Of a DNA stretch of 64,000 bases, positions 1-7,490 are shown in pieces. The notes beneath the pieces were generated by a model that was not told the origin of the DNA, did not search any database, and saw only the letters and a program-made list of their open reading frames with translations. The stretch is from Mycolicibacterium aurum (GTDB taxonomy: Bacteria; Actinomycetota; Actinomycetes; Mycobacteriales; Mycobacteriaceae), in contig LT549889.1 in assembly GCA_900078775.1 (NCBI GenBank), forward strand, positions 3,844,001-3,908,000. Reading direction: 5' to 3'. Both the position numbers and the translations under genes were made by a program. Every line of letters begins with the position of its first letter. Position 1 is the stretch's first letter.

Positions 1-588
1 CGCTTCCAGCCGCAGCAGCGCCGCCTTGGCGGCGGTACCCCCGGCGTACTGCCCGATCGATCCGTCGGTGCGCACCACCCGGTGACACGGGATGACCACC
101 GGCAGCGGATTTCGGGCGCAGGCACTGCCGACGGCCCGCACCGCCCGCGGGCTGCCGACCGAGGCCGCGATGGCGGCGTAGCTCTCGCGCTGCCCGTACC
201 CGATGCGCTGCAGCCGCTGCACGACCGTGCGCCGGAACCCGTCGGTGAGGCGCAGATCCAGGGCGAGGTCGAAGGCGGTGCGCCGGCCGGCCAGGTACTC
301 GTCGATCTCGGCGGCGGCCTCGTCCAACCCGGCGGGCGCGTGCAGGATCCGTGGGCTGATCCGCTGGGCGAGGGTGGCCAGCTCGGCCTCCTCCGGCGAC
401 CGGTCCAGGAAGGCGACCCGCACCAGGCCGACCGGGGTGCGCGCCAGCAGCAGCCGGCCGATCGCGGTGTCCAGGGTCCGGTAGGCCACGTCCAGCAGCC
501 CGGCGTCGCGCGCCTCGCATTCCAGGCGCCGGTGCAGCCGGGCCAGCGTGTCCGCCTCGGCCGGCACCGCGTCGAAGATCTCGGTCAT
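1..588 (-). CDS. ogt: Methylated-DNA--protein-cysteine methyltransferase, 3' end cut by window
   Basis: Suicide repair enzyme that moves the methyl group of O6-methylguanine to its own cysteine. The product has an N-terminal half typical of the family (LLLARTPVGLVRVAFL) and the DNA-binding helix-turn-helix region followed by the active-site motif PCHRV near the left window edge; only the last few residues should be missing. At 196 or more residues it is somewhat longer than plain Ogt. The ATG at 588 overlaps the TGA of the upstream sigma factor (ATGA), so the two are translationally coupled. The active-site context makes the call secure; the exact symbol is by family resemblance. Confidence 0.9.
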   Translation of the reverse strand, partial: MTEIFDAVPAEADTLARLHRRLECEARDAGLLDVAYRTLDTAIGRLLLARTPVGLVRVAFLDRSPEEAELATLAQRISPRILHAPAGLDEAAAEIDEYLAGRRTAFDLALDLRLTDGFRRTVVQRLQRIGYGQRESYAAIAASVGSPRAVRAVGSACARNPLPVVIPCHRVVRTDGSIGQYAGGTAAKAALLRLEA

Positions 589-1067
589 GCTCGCTCCTTC
601 AGATAGCCGGCCCGCAGCGTCTTGAGGCCGTCGGCCGCGGCCCGGCGGGCGGCCTCGGCGGAGCCGCCGAGCAGCTCGGCGATCTCGGCGTAGGGCAGCC
701 CGGCCAGGTGGCGGTAGGCCAGGGTGCGGCGTTGTTTGTCCGGTAGTGCTTCCAGCGCCGCCCACAGGTCGGGGTCGACGGTCTCGGTGCGCCCGGCCTC
801 GGGAATCTCGGCGACCGGGGCGGGCGCCCGCGAGCGCGCCCGGCCGATGTCGATGGCCCGGCGCTGCGCGATGGTCACCAGCCAGGCCTCGATATTGGCG
901 TCCGGGGCCAGGTCCGGATAGGCCCGCAGCGCGGACAGGAAGGTCTCCGACCAGGCGTCCTCGGCGTCGACCGGGCCGATGACGGCCCGGCACACCCGCA
1001 GCACCATCGGCCCGTACTCGGCCACGATGTCCTCGAAGGGGCGGCCCACGCTCACGTCCACGCTCAC
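585..1067 (-). CDS. ECF-like RNA polymerase sigma factor
   Basis: A 160-residue protein with sigma-70 region 2 (about residues 10-75, including DAEDAWSETFLSALRAYPD and a WLVTIAQRRAID segment) and region 4 (about 100-150, with LPDKQRRTLAYRHLAGLPYA then AEIAELLG as the DNA-binding helices). It redirects RNA polymerase to a small promoter set. No anti-sigma gene lies beside it. Its stop overlaps the start of the ogt gene, so alkylation repair is likely in the same transcript. The start used is GTG 1067; it has no clear Shine-Dalgarno sequence and further in-frame GTG codons follow (GTGAGCGTGG occurs twice), so the true start may be a few codons later. A 22-bp perfect palindrome lies immediately upstream. 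Confidence 0.85.
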   Translation of the reverse strand: MSVDVSVGRPFEDIVAEYGPMVLRVCRAVIGPVDAEDAWSETFLSALRAYPDLAPDANIEAWLVTIAQRRAIDIGRARSRAPAPVAEIPEAGRTETVDPDLWAALEALPDKQRRTLAYRHLAGLPYAEIAELLGGSAEAARRAAADGLKTLRAGYLKERA

Positions 1068-1076
1068 ATTGTGTAG

Positions 1077-1098
1077 ACGTTCCGGCCGGCCGGAACGT
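1077..1098. promoter_or_regulatory. 22-bp perfect palindrome in a divergent promoter region
   Basis: The two 11-base arms (ACGTTCCGGCC and its complement) meet without a spacer, between the sigma factor gene (left) and the thiolase gene (right). Each arm carries GGAAC reading outward, the core of many ECF sigma -35 elements. It could be an operator or part of divergent promoters; the sequence alone does not decide. Confidence 0.5.
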
Positions 1099-1151
1099 GA
1101 GATCCCGAGTTCCCTACCCTCACTCTCTTAGCTGTAGTAGCCTCGGCCGCC

Positions 1152-2369
1152 ATGAGCTCCTCGGTGTGGATCCTCGGCGGGTATCAGAGCGACTTCGCCC
1201 GCAATCTGCACCGCGAGGGCCGCGATCTGACCGATCTGACCGCCGAGGTGGTCACCGGCACGCTGGCGGCGGCCCGTACCCCGGCCGCCGAGATCGGCGT
1301 CGTGCACGTCGCGAACGCCTTCGGCGAGCTGTTCGCCGGTCAGGGCCACCTCGGCGCGATGCCGGCCACCGTCGAGGACGACCTGTGGGACGTCCCGGCA
1401 ACGCGGCACGAGGCGGCCTGCGCATCCGGCAGCGTCGCGGTGCTGGCCGCCCTCGCCGATCTGCGCTCCGGGGCCTACGACAGTGCGTTGGTGCTCGGGG
1501 TGGAGCTGGAGAAGACGGTGCCCGGCGACACCGCCGCCGCCCACCTCGGCACCGCCGCCTGGACCGGGCACGAGGGCGCCGACGCGAAGTTCATCTGGCC
1601 GTACATGTTCTCCGCCGTCGCCGACGAGTACGACCGCCGCTACGGCCTCGACGACACCCATCTGGACGCCATCTCGGCGTTGAACTACGCCAACGCCAAG
1701 GCCAACCCGAACGCCCAGACCCGCGACTGGCAGGCGGACGCATCGGCCGGTCCCGGTGCGGACAATCCCGTTGTCGAGGGCCGGATCCGGCGGCTGGACT
1801 GCAGCCAGCTGACCGACGGCGGGGCCGGGCTGGTGCTGGTCACCGACGCCTATCTGCGGGCGCACCCGACGGCCCGGCCGCTCGGCCGGATCGAGGGCTG
1901 GGGGCACCGCACCGTCGGCCTGGGCCTGCGGCAGAAGCTGGACCGCAGCGCCGAGGATCGCTATGTGCTCCCGCATGTGCGCCGGGCCGCGCTCGACGCG
2001 TTCGAGCGGGCCCGCATCACCCTGGACGACCTGGACGGCATCGAGGTGCACGACTGCTTCACCCCCAGTGAGTATCTGGCGATCGACCACATCGGGCTGA
2101 CCGGGCCGGGTGAGTCCTGGAAGGCCATCGAGAACGACGAGATCGCGATCGGCGGGCGGCTGCCGGTCAACCCCAGCGGCGGGCTGATCGGCGGCGGGCA
2201 TCCGGTCGGCGCCACCGGCATCCGGATGCTGCTGGACGCCACCAAACAGGTCAGCGGCACCGCCGGCCCCTATCAGGTCGACGGCGCGAAGATGTTCGGC
2301 ACCTTGAACTTCGGTGGCAGCACCGCCACCACCGTGAGCTTTGTCATCCGTTCCGCCAGCGAGGTCTGA
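1152..2369 (+). CDS. Thiolase-family acetyl-CoA acetyltransferase (SCP2-thiolase-like)
   Basis: A 405-residue thiolase-fold enzyme expected to make or cleave a carbon-carbon bond next to a CoA thioester. Visible active-site elements are the nucleophilic cysteine in HEAACASGS (Cys90), a VHDCF motif at 299-303 and GGGHPVGATG around His350. The HDCF motif instead of the usual NEAF places it with the SCP2-type or non-classical thiolases common in mycobacterial lipid and sterol catabolism. The stop codon directly abuts the GTG of the carotenoid oxygenase gene, so the two are one operon, together with the HxlR regulator. The substrate is unknown; the context suggests it handles an acyl-CoA derived from a product of the oxygenase. 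Confidence 0.85.
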   Translation: MSSSVWILGGYQSDFARNLHREGRDLTDLTAEVVTGTLAAARTPAAEIGVVHVANAFGELFAGQGHLGAMPATVEDDLWDVPATRHEAACASGSVAVLAALADLRSGAYDSALVLGVELEKTVPGDTAAAHLGTAAWTGHEGADAKFIWPYMFSAVADEYDRRYGLDDTHLDAISALNYANAKANPNAQTRDWQADASAGPGADNPVVEGRIRRLDCSQLTDGGAGLVLVTDAYLRAHPTARPLGRIEGWGHRTVGLGLRQKLDRSAEDRYVLPHVRRAALDAFERARITLDDLDGIEVHDCFTPSEYLAIDHIGLTGPGESWKAIENDEIAIGGRLPVNPSGGLIGGGHPVGATGIRMLLDATKQVSGTAGPYQVDGAKMFGTLNFGGSTATTVSFVIRSASEV

Positions 2370-3872
2370 GTGAATACCGAGATCGTCACCAAGTTCCTGT
2401 CCACCCTGCCCGAGGACGACGACCACCCCTACCGCACCGGGGCCTGGCGCCCGCAGACCAGCGAGTGGAACGCCGACGACCTGGTCGCCGTCGAGGGCGA
2501 GATCCCCACCGATCTGGACGGGGTGTACCTGCGCAACACCGAGAACCCGCTGCACCCGGCGTTCAAGGCCTATCACCCGTTCGACGGCGACGGCATGCTG
2601 CACATCGTCGGCTTCCGGGACGGAAAGGCGTTCTACCGCAACCGGTTCGTTCGCACCGACGGCTTCCTGGCCGAGAACGAGGCCGGCGGCCCGCTGTGGC
2701 CGGGCATCGCCGAACCGGTGGAGTTCGCCAGGGCCGACCACGGCTGGGGCGCGCGCACCCTGATGAAGGACGCCTCCAGCACCGATATAGCGGTGCACCG
2801 CGGGGTGGCGCTGAGCAGCTTCTACCAGTGCGGCGATCTGTACCGCATCGACCCGTACACCGGTGACACCCTGGGCAAGGAGGGCTGGCGCGGGGGCTTC
2901 CCCTCCGACCTCGGTGTCTCGGCGCACCCCAAGGTGGACGACGCCACCGGCGAATTGCTGTTCTTCAACTACGGCAAGGACGCGCCCTATATGCACTACG
3001 GGGTGGTCGACGACACCAACACCGTGGTGCACTACATGGACGTCGAGCTACCCGGACCGCGGCTACCGCACGATATGGCGTTCACCGAGAACTACGTGAT
3101 CCTCAACGACTTCCCCCTGTTCTGGGACGCCGAGTTGCTCAAGCACAACGTGCACCTGCCGCGCCTGCACCGCGATATGCCGTCCCGGTTCGCGGTGCTG
3201 CCGCGCCGCGGCGGGCCCGGTGACGTGATGTGGTTCGAGGCGGACACCACCTACGTGCTGCACTTCACCAACGCCTACGAGGACGGCGACGAGATCGTGC
3301 TGGACGGCTTCTTCCAGGGCGATCCGGAACCCACCGAGGGCGCCGCCTTCGGGATGAACCCCAAGTGGCAGCGCATCTTCCGCGGGCTGTCGCTGGACGG
3401 GATGCAGACCCGGCTGCACCGGTGGCGGTTCAACCTGGTGACCGGGCAGACCCGGGAGGAACAGCTGTCGGACAGCATCACCGAGTTCGGCATGATCAAC
3501 TCGGCCTATGCCGGGCGGCCCTACCGCTACACCTATGCCGCCACCGGCAAGCCGGGCTGGTTCCTGTTCAACGGTCTGGTCCGCCACGACCTGCACACCG
3601 GCGCCGAGCAGCGGTTCGCCTTCGACGACGGCGTCTACGGCAGCGAGACCGCGATGGCGCCGCGGGTCGGCAGCACCGGTGAGGACGACGGGTACCTGGT
3701 CACCCTGACCACCGACATGAACGCCGACGCCTCCTACTGTCTGGTGTTCGACGCGGCCCGGGTGGCCGACGGCCCGGTATGCAAACTGGCTCTGCCGGAA
3801 CGGATCTCCAGCGGCACCCATTCCACCTGGGCGGCCGGCGAGGAGCTGCGGCGCTGGGCGGGCGTTGACTAG
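2370..3872 (+). CDS. Carotenoid oxygenase family protein (RPE65/CCD type)
   Basis: A 500-residue seven-bladed beta-propeller non-haem iron dioxygenase that cleaves a double bond in carotenoids, apocarotenoids or stilbene-like substrates. Candidate Fe(II) ligands are His186 (SAHPKVD), His234 (LPHDMAF), His298 (YVLHFTNA) and His484 (SGTHSTW), the four-histidine pattern of the family. The N-terminus YLRNTENP and FDGDGMLH motifs are also typical. Translation starts at a GTG that touches the stop of the thiolase gene. Its end overlaps the HxlR gene by 8 bases. The family is secure; the actual substrate cannot be read from the sequence. Confidence 0.9.
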   Translation: MNTEIVTKFLSTLPEDDDHPYRTGAWRPQTSEWNADDLVAVEGEIPTDLDGVYLRNTENPLHPAFKAYHPFDGDGMLHIVGFRDGKAFYRNRFVRTDGFLAENEAGGPLWPGIAEPVEFARADHGWGARTLMKDASSTDIAVHRGVALSSFYQCGDLYRIDPYTGDTLGKEGWRGGFPSDLGVSAHPKVDDATGELLFFNYGKDAPYMHYGVVDDTNTVVHYMDVELPGPRLPHDMAFTENYVILNDFPLFWDAELLKHNVHLPRLHRDMPSRFAVLPRRGGPGDVMWFEADTTYVLHFTNAYEDGDEIVLDGFFQGDPEPTEGAAFGMNPKWQRIFRGLSLDGMQTRLHRWRFNLVTGQTREEQLSDSITEFGMINSAYAGRPYRYTYAATGKPGWFLFNGLVRHDLHTGAEQRFAFDDGVYGSETAMAPRVGSTGEDDGYLVTLTTDMNADASYCLVFDAARVADGPVCKLALPERISSGTHSTWAAGEELRRWAGVD

Positions 3873-4767
3873 CACCCGGCTCGCGCCCGGCGACACCAAC
3901 GCCGTGGGCCGGATGCTCGGCCTGCTCGGCGACGAGTGGACGCTGCTGATCATGCAGCAGGCGCTGCTCGGTGCGCGCCGGTACGGCGACTTCATCGACC
4001 GGCTGCCGATCTCGCATTCGGTGCTGACCCGGCGCCTGGTGGTGGCGGTCCAGCAGGATCTGCTCACCCGGCGCCAGTACCAGGCCGGCCCGCCCCGGTA
4101 CGAGTACCTGCCCACCGAGCGGGGCCAGGCGCTGTGGCCGGTGCTGGTGTCGATCTGGCAGTGGGAGCGCACGTGGGTGCCCGAGCACGCCGAGACGCTG
4201 CCGGCGATGCGGCACAGCGCCTGCGGGCAGGCCTTCTCCCCGGTGCTGACCTGCCGCGGCTGCGGGGCCGCCACAGACGAGGAACAGCTTGTCGCACAGT
4301 GGGGCCCGAGCGGCTCCTGGCCACGGTCGATGCCGGTGGGCACCACCCGGCGCCGGTCGCATTCCGACCGCGGCAGCGAGCCGGACCTGTTCCCGCAGAC
4401 GATGAGCATCCTGGGTAACCGGTGGGCCTTCGCGGTGATGGTCGCGGCCTTCGTCGGGACCACCCGGTTCAGCGATTTCGCCGGGCAACTCGGCGCCCCG
4501 CCGAGTTCGCTGACCGACCGGCTGCAGTTGCTGGTGGGCAACGGGGTGCTGGCCGGCGACGGCGGCGCGTACCGGCTCACCGAGAAGGGCCGCGCGGTAC
4601 TGCCGGTCATCCTGACCGCGCTGGCCTGGGCCCAGCGCTGGTACGTCGCGGCGGAGGGCCCGGCCGTGGAGCTGACCCACACCGCCTGTGGCACAGACTT
4701 TGTCGCCGCCCTGACATGTGATCGGTGCGACGCCGCACTGCACGGAAATCAGGTGGATCGGGACTAG
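3865..4767 (+). CDS. Tandem HxlR-family transcriptional regulator with two zinc-ribbon-like tails
   Basis: A 300-residue protein made of two HxlR winged-helix domains (about residues 10-105 and 175-260). Each domain is followed by the same metal-binding pattern H-x2-C-G-x8-C-x2-C: His117/Cys120/Cys130/Cys133 and His272/Cys275/Cys285/Cys288. HxlR proteins normally work as homodimers of single-domain chains, so this reads as a fused dimer. Translation is predicted from a TTG that overlaps the end of the carotenoid oxygenase gene by 8 bases; it probably controls that operon. The TAG stop lies within the CIRCE element of the next gene. The start codon is the least certain part. Confidence 0.82.
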   Translation: MTSTRLAPGDTNAVGRMLGLLGDEWTLLIMQQALLGARRYGDFIDRLPISHSVLTRRLVVAVQQDLLTRRQYQAGPPRYEYLPTERGQALWPVLVSIWQWERTWVPEHAETLPAMRHSACGQAFSPVLTCRGCGAATDEEQLVAQWGPSGSWPRSMPVGTTRRRSHSDRGSEPDLFPQTMSILGNRWAFAVMVAAFVGTTRFSDFAGQLGAPPSSLTDRLQLLVGNGVLAGDGGAYRLTEKGRAVLPVILTALAWAQRWYVAAEGPAVELTHTACGTDFVAALTCDRCDAALHGNQVDRD

Positions 4768-4790
4768 CACTATCGGCCCTCGAGTGCTAA
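4764..4790 (+). promoter_or_regulatory. CIRCE operator (HrcA binding site)
   Basis: CTAGCACTA, a 9-base spacer, then GAGTGCTAA. The consensus is TTAGCACTC-N9-GAGTGCTAA: the right arm is exact and the left arm matches 7 of 9. It begins just ahead of and includes the stop codon of the HxlR gene, and lies 72 bases ahead of the hsp20 start. A possible -10 hexamer TAATTT (4788-4793) overlaps its right end, so bound HrcA would block the polymerase. Confidence 0.88.
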
Positions 4791-4861
4791 TTTGGGTGTC
4801 GCACAGTGATTGGCTGCCCGCCAGGGTGGTGGGCTCTTGATCGACGAGGAGGTGGATTGCT

Positions 4862-5308
4862 GTGCTTCGCTTCGATCCCTTCAGTGACCTGGACACCATG
4901 GCCCGCGACCTGCTCGGCGCACAGTCCGGTTCGTCCCGGACGCCGAGGTTCATGCCGATGGACCTCTGCAAGATCGACGACCATTACGTGCTGACCGCCG
5001 ACCTGCCGGGCGTCGACCCGGGTTCGGTCGACATCAACGTCGACAACGGCACTCTCACCATCTCCGCACACCGCACCGCCCGCTCCGATGACTCGGCGCA
5101 GTGGTTCGCCAACGAGCGCTTCTTCGGCAGCTACCGACGCCAACTCTCGCTCGGCGAAGGCATTGACACCGGGGCGATTTCGGCCACCTACGAGAACGGG
5201 GTACTCACCCTGACCATCCCGCTGGCCGAGCGCGCGAAGCCGCGCAAGATCGAAGTGACGCACGGCGGGCAGAAGTCGGTGGAGGCGCCCACGGTCGACG
5301 CCGACTAG
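4862..5308 (+). CDS. Hsp20/alpha-crystallin small heat-shock protein
   Basis: A 148-residue holdase chaperone. It opens with the family signature MLRFDPFSDLDTMA, followed by an alpha-crystallin domain (about residues 38-135) with DLPGVDPGSVDINVDNGTLT and the closing ENGVLTLTIPLAE strand. The GTG start at 4862 is preceded by a strong GAGGAGG at 4846-4852. The upstream CIRCE element implies heat-shock control by HrcA, in the same regulon as groEL/groES. Its end overlaps the convergent acetyltransferase gene by four bases (shared CTAG). Confidence 0.95.
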   Translation: MLRFDPFSDLDTMARDLLGAQSGSSRTPRFMPMDLCKIDDHYVLTADLPGVDPGSVDINVDNGTLTISAHRTARSDDSAQWFANERFFGSYRRQLSLGEGIDTGAISATYENGVLTLTIPLAERAKPRKIEVTHGGQKSVEAPTVDAD

Positions 5309-5889
5309 CCCGGGTCGGTGCGGTCCAACCGGTGCATCAGGTTGGACCGCACCGCCGGCCACTCGATGTCCAGAATGGAATACACGACGGTGTCCCGGCG
5401 TGACCCGTCGGCCAACAACTGGTGACTGCGCAGCACGCCGTCCTGCTTGGCGCCGAGCCGCTCAATGGCGGCTCGGCTTTCCCTGTTGAGGAAGTGGGTG
5501 CGGAACTCCACTGCCACACAATCGAGTACCTCGAAGGCGTGCGTCAGCAGCAGCAGTTTGGCCTCGGTGTTCACCCCGGTGCGTCGCGCCCCGTCCACGT
5601 ACCAGGTGGCGCCGATCTCCAGGCGCCGGTTGGGCCCGTCGATGTTCAGGTAGCTGCTGGACCCCAGCATGTCGCCATCAGGTCCGCGCACCACGAAGGT
5701 GAACCCGGCCGGATCATGCAGCCGGGTGTGCACCCAGCCGGCCGCGGTCTGCGGCGTCGGGACGTTGGTGTACCACGGCGAACCGGCCCGCCCCGCCGCG
5801 GCGGAGATCTCCTCGATGTGCCCGTCCCGCAACGGTTCCAGCGTCACCCAGCGCCGCCCGGACAGGGTCACCGGCGCCACGTTGCTCAT
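5305..5889 (-). CDS. GNAT family N-acetyltransferase
   Basis: A 194-residue protein of the RimJ/RimL-like acetyltransferase group. It opens with LSGRRWVTLEPLRDGHIEEI and contains GSSSYLNID, RRLEIGATWYV (beta-strand 4) and RTGVNTEAKLLLLTHAFE (acetyl-CoA binding helix), with NRESRAAIERLGAK near the end. The RxGVNxEAK variant is usual in this subgroup. The ATG at 5889 overlaps the stop of the upstream membrane-protein gene (ATGA), so the pair is one operon. The target (ribosomal protein, small molecule or drug) is not known. Confidence 0.88.
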   Translation of the reverse strand: MSNVAPVTLSGRRWVTLEPLRDGHIEEISAAAGRAGSPWYTNVPTPQTAAGWVHTRLHDPAGFTFVVRGPDGDMLGSSSYLNIDGPNRRLEIGATWYVDGARRTGVNTEAKLLLLTHAFEVLDCVAVEFRTHFLNRESRAAIERLGAKQDGVLRSHQLLADGSRRDTVVYSILDIEWPAVRSNLMHRLDRTDPG

Positions 5890-6302
5890 GCGCGCTGCCG
5901 CCAGGCCACCACCATGGCCGCCACCGATCCGACGATGGCCAGCACCGTCGTCGCCGCGGCCAGGTACATCCCGTAGCCCACCGTCACCGGGCTGTGCACG
6001 TACAGCCGGAAGTACCAACCGAGCAGCGCGGCCACGATCACCGAGATCGCCAGCGCCGCAGAGGATGCCAGCCTGGCCGAGAGTTGCCGGGCGGCCATCG
6101 CGGCGGCCACGATCAGCAGGGCGGCCAGCAGCACGATCAGCTGGCCCACCCCGAAGCCCGGGGGCGGCACCGCGATGGTGCCGACCTTTCCGCCGATCGC
6201 GGTGGCCCGGCCCTCGGCGCTGGTGAGCCACGGGAACCAGGCGCTCACGGCCAGCACCAGCGCGCACAGTGCCACCAGCCAGCCGGGACGCAATCGAGCC
6301 AT
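5886..6302 (-). CDS. Small integral membrane protein, unknown function
   Basis: 138 residues with four predicted membrane spans (about 8-25, 50-70, 80-97 and 110-132) and a short outside loop around GGKVGTIAVPPPGFG. The N-terminus MARLRPGW is positively charged, which suggests an inside N-terminus. I do not recognise a named family. It is translationally coupled to the acetyltransferase gene downstream. It diverges from the cupin gene, with only about 36 bases between the two starts. Confidence 0.65.
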   Translation of the reverse strand: MARLRPGWLVALCALVLAVSAWFPWLTSAEGRATAIGGKVGTIAVPPPGFGVGQLIVLLAALLIVAAAMAARQLSARLASSAALAISVIVAALLGWYFRLYVHSPVTVGYGMYLAAATTVLAIVGSVAAMVVAWRQRA

Positions 6303-6338
6303 GCGCCCCAGGTTATCGGGTCAGGCTGCGTACGCTGG

Positions 6339-6784
6339 ATGCCCATGACCGAACTACCCGATTGGGCCCGGCAGCTGGACCTGTCCCCGCACCCCGAGGG
6401 GGGATGGTTCCGGGAGACCTGGCGCAGCGAGCTGACGTTCCCGCAGTCCGCGCTGCCCTCGGAGTACACCGGCCCGCGTCAGGCCGGCACCGCGATCCTG
6501 TTCCTGCTGATGCCCGGCCAGCAGTCCGCCTGGCACACCGTGCGCAGCGCCGAGCTGTGGCTCTGGCACCGGGGCAGCCCGTTGCTGCTGGAGGTCGGCC
6601 CGAGCAGGCCGGCGCCGACACCGTGCTGCTGGGCCCCGACATCGCCGCCGGGCAGGCCCCACAGTTCGTCGTGCCGCCCGGGCACTGGCAGCGGGCCGTG
6701 CCACGCGACCCGGAGCCGACGTTGGTCAGCTGCGTGGTGGTGCCGGGGTTCGACTTCGCGGACTTCGCGCTCAGCTCGGGCTGA
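6339..6784 (+). pseudogene. Cupin DUF985 family protein, one frameshift
   Basis: The N-terminal part (PDWARQLDLSPHPEGGWFRE, then ILFLLMPGQQSAWHTVRSAE and LWLWHRGSPLLLEVG) and the C-terminal part (TVLLGPDIAAGQAPQFVVPP ... PGFDFADFAL) of one DUF985 cupin lie in different frames. The switch falls at the CCC run 6599-6601: one extra C there would read EVGPEQAGADTVLLG and restore a single protein of about 148 residues. Start is ATG 6339 or ATG 6345. The downstream half is well conserved, so a sequencing error or a very recent mutation is more likely than an old pseudogene. The biochemical role of the family is not settled. Confidence 0.8.
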
Positions 6785-6815
6785 GCCAACCCACCCTCGC
6801 CCGCGAGCAGGGGGC

Positions 6816-7247
6816 CTAGGAGTAGACCTTCTTGAACTGCTCCAGCGACTCCCGGATATCGCTCTTGAGCGCACCGGCGACGATCATCCCGATCGGGCCG
6901 AACAGCGCCGGCCCGCCGAGGTGGATGTCCAGCTGCACGGTGGCGCCCTCGGAGACCGGCTTGACCCGGGCGATCAGCTTGATCTTCACCCCGCCGACGC
7001 CGTCACCGTTGAGCGTCATCGACTCCGGCGGCTTGTAGTTCACGATCGTCCAGTTCACCCGGTTGGCCATGCCCTTGACCTCGACGATGGACGAGATCTT
7101 GGTGCTCTTCTCCAGGTTCTCGGGCAGCTTGGACCGCCACACCCGGTGAATGCTCAACCATTCGTCGAATCGGGACAGGTCGGAGGCAGCGTCCCAGGCC
7201 TGCTCCGGCGACAGCGGAACGTCGACGGAGAGCGAAAGCTTGGCCAT
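6816..7247 (-). CDS. SRPBCC-fold toxin of the Rv0909/Rv0910 toxin-antitoxin type
   Basis: A 143-residue START/Bet v1-like (SRPBCC) protein that opens with MAKLSLSVDVPLSPEQAWDA and closely resembles M. tuberculosis Rv0910, reported as the toxin partner of Rv0909. The domain spans almost the full length, with DLSRFDEWLSIH near the start and the long C-terminal helix SDIRESLEQFKKVYS. Its ATG follows the antitoxin stop without a gap. What the toxin acts on is not evident from the sequence; SRPBCC proteins often bind lipids or other hydrophobic ligands. Confidence 0.85.
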   Translation of the reverse strand: MAKLSLSVDVPLSPEQAWDAASDLSRFDEWLSIHRVWRSKLPENLEKSTKISSIVEVKGMANRVNWTIVNYKPPESMTLNGDGVGGVKIKLIARVKPVSEGATVQLDIHLGGPALFGPIGMIVAGALKSDIRESLEQFKKVYS

Positions 7248-7481
7248 CTACGGTGCGGGCGGGGAGGCCGGCGGCTGGCCCGACTGCTGATTCGGCGGCA
7301 CCTGCGGGCCGCCGGTCTGCTCGCGGGCGGCCTTCTTGGCGGCCTCCTGCACCTTGTCCACGTGCTCGGCGTATTTACCCTGCGTCTTCTTGTCGACGAG
7401 GTCGCCGGCCTTCTCGATCGCCATGTCCACCTTGTCGGTGTTCTGGGCCAGCAGGCCCTTCACCTTGTCCAGAAATCCCAT
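7248..7481 (-). CDS. Antitoxin of the Rv0909 (MT0933) family
   Basis: A 77-residue, lysine-rich protein: an amphipathic N-terminal helix MGFLDKVKGLLAQNTDKVD, a central segment AGDLVDKKTQGKYAEHVDKV, and a proline/glutamine tail (PPNQQSGQPPASPPAP). This is the MT0933 antitoxin layout found with Rv0910-type toxins. The gene sits nine bases after ctpE and directly before the toxin gene, so the pair is at the end of a long leftward transcript. The family assignment comes from the N-terminal pattern and the partner gene. Confidence 0.85.
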   Translation of the reverse strand: MGFLDKVKGLLAQNTDKVDMAIEKAGDLVDKKTQGKYAEHVDKVQEAAKKAAREQTGGPQVPPNQQSGQPPASPPAP

Positions 7482-7490
7482 GCGCCAACC

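Noticed and set aside
1128..3032. Long open frame (634 codons) on the minus strand
   Set aside because: It runs opposite the thiolase and carotenoid oxygenase genes, whose active-site motifs are intact, and its product shows no family motif. Open antisense frames are common in GC-rich DNA.
5890..6267. Upstream extension of the acetyltransferase reading frame
   Set aside because: The extra part lies in another frame of the membrane-protein gene; ATG 5889 overlaps that gene's stop and starts the conserved domain.
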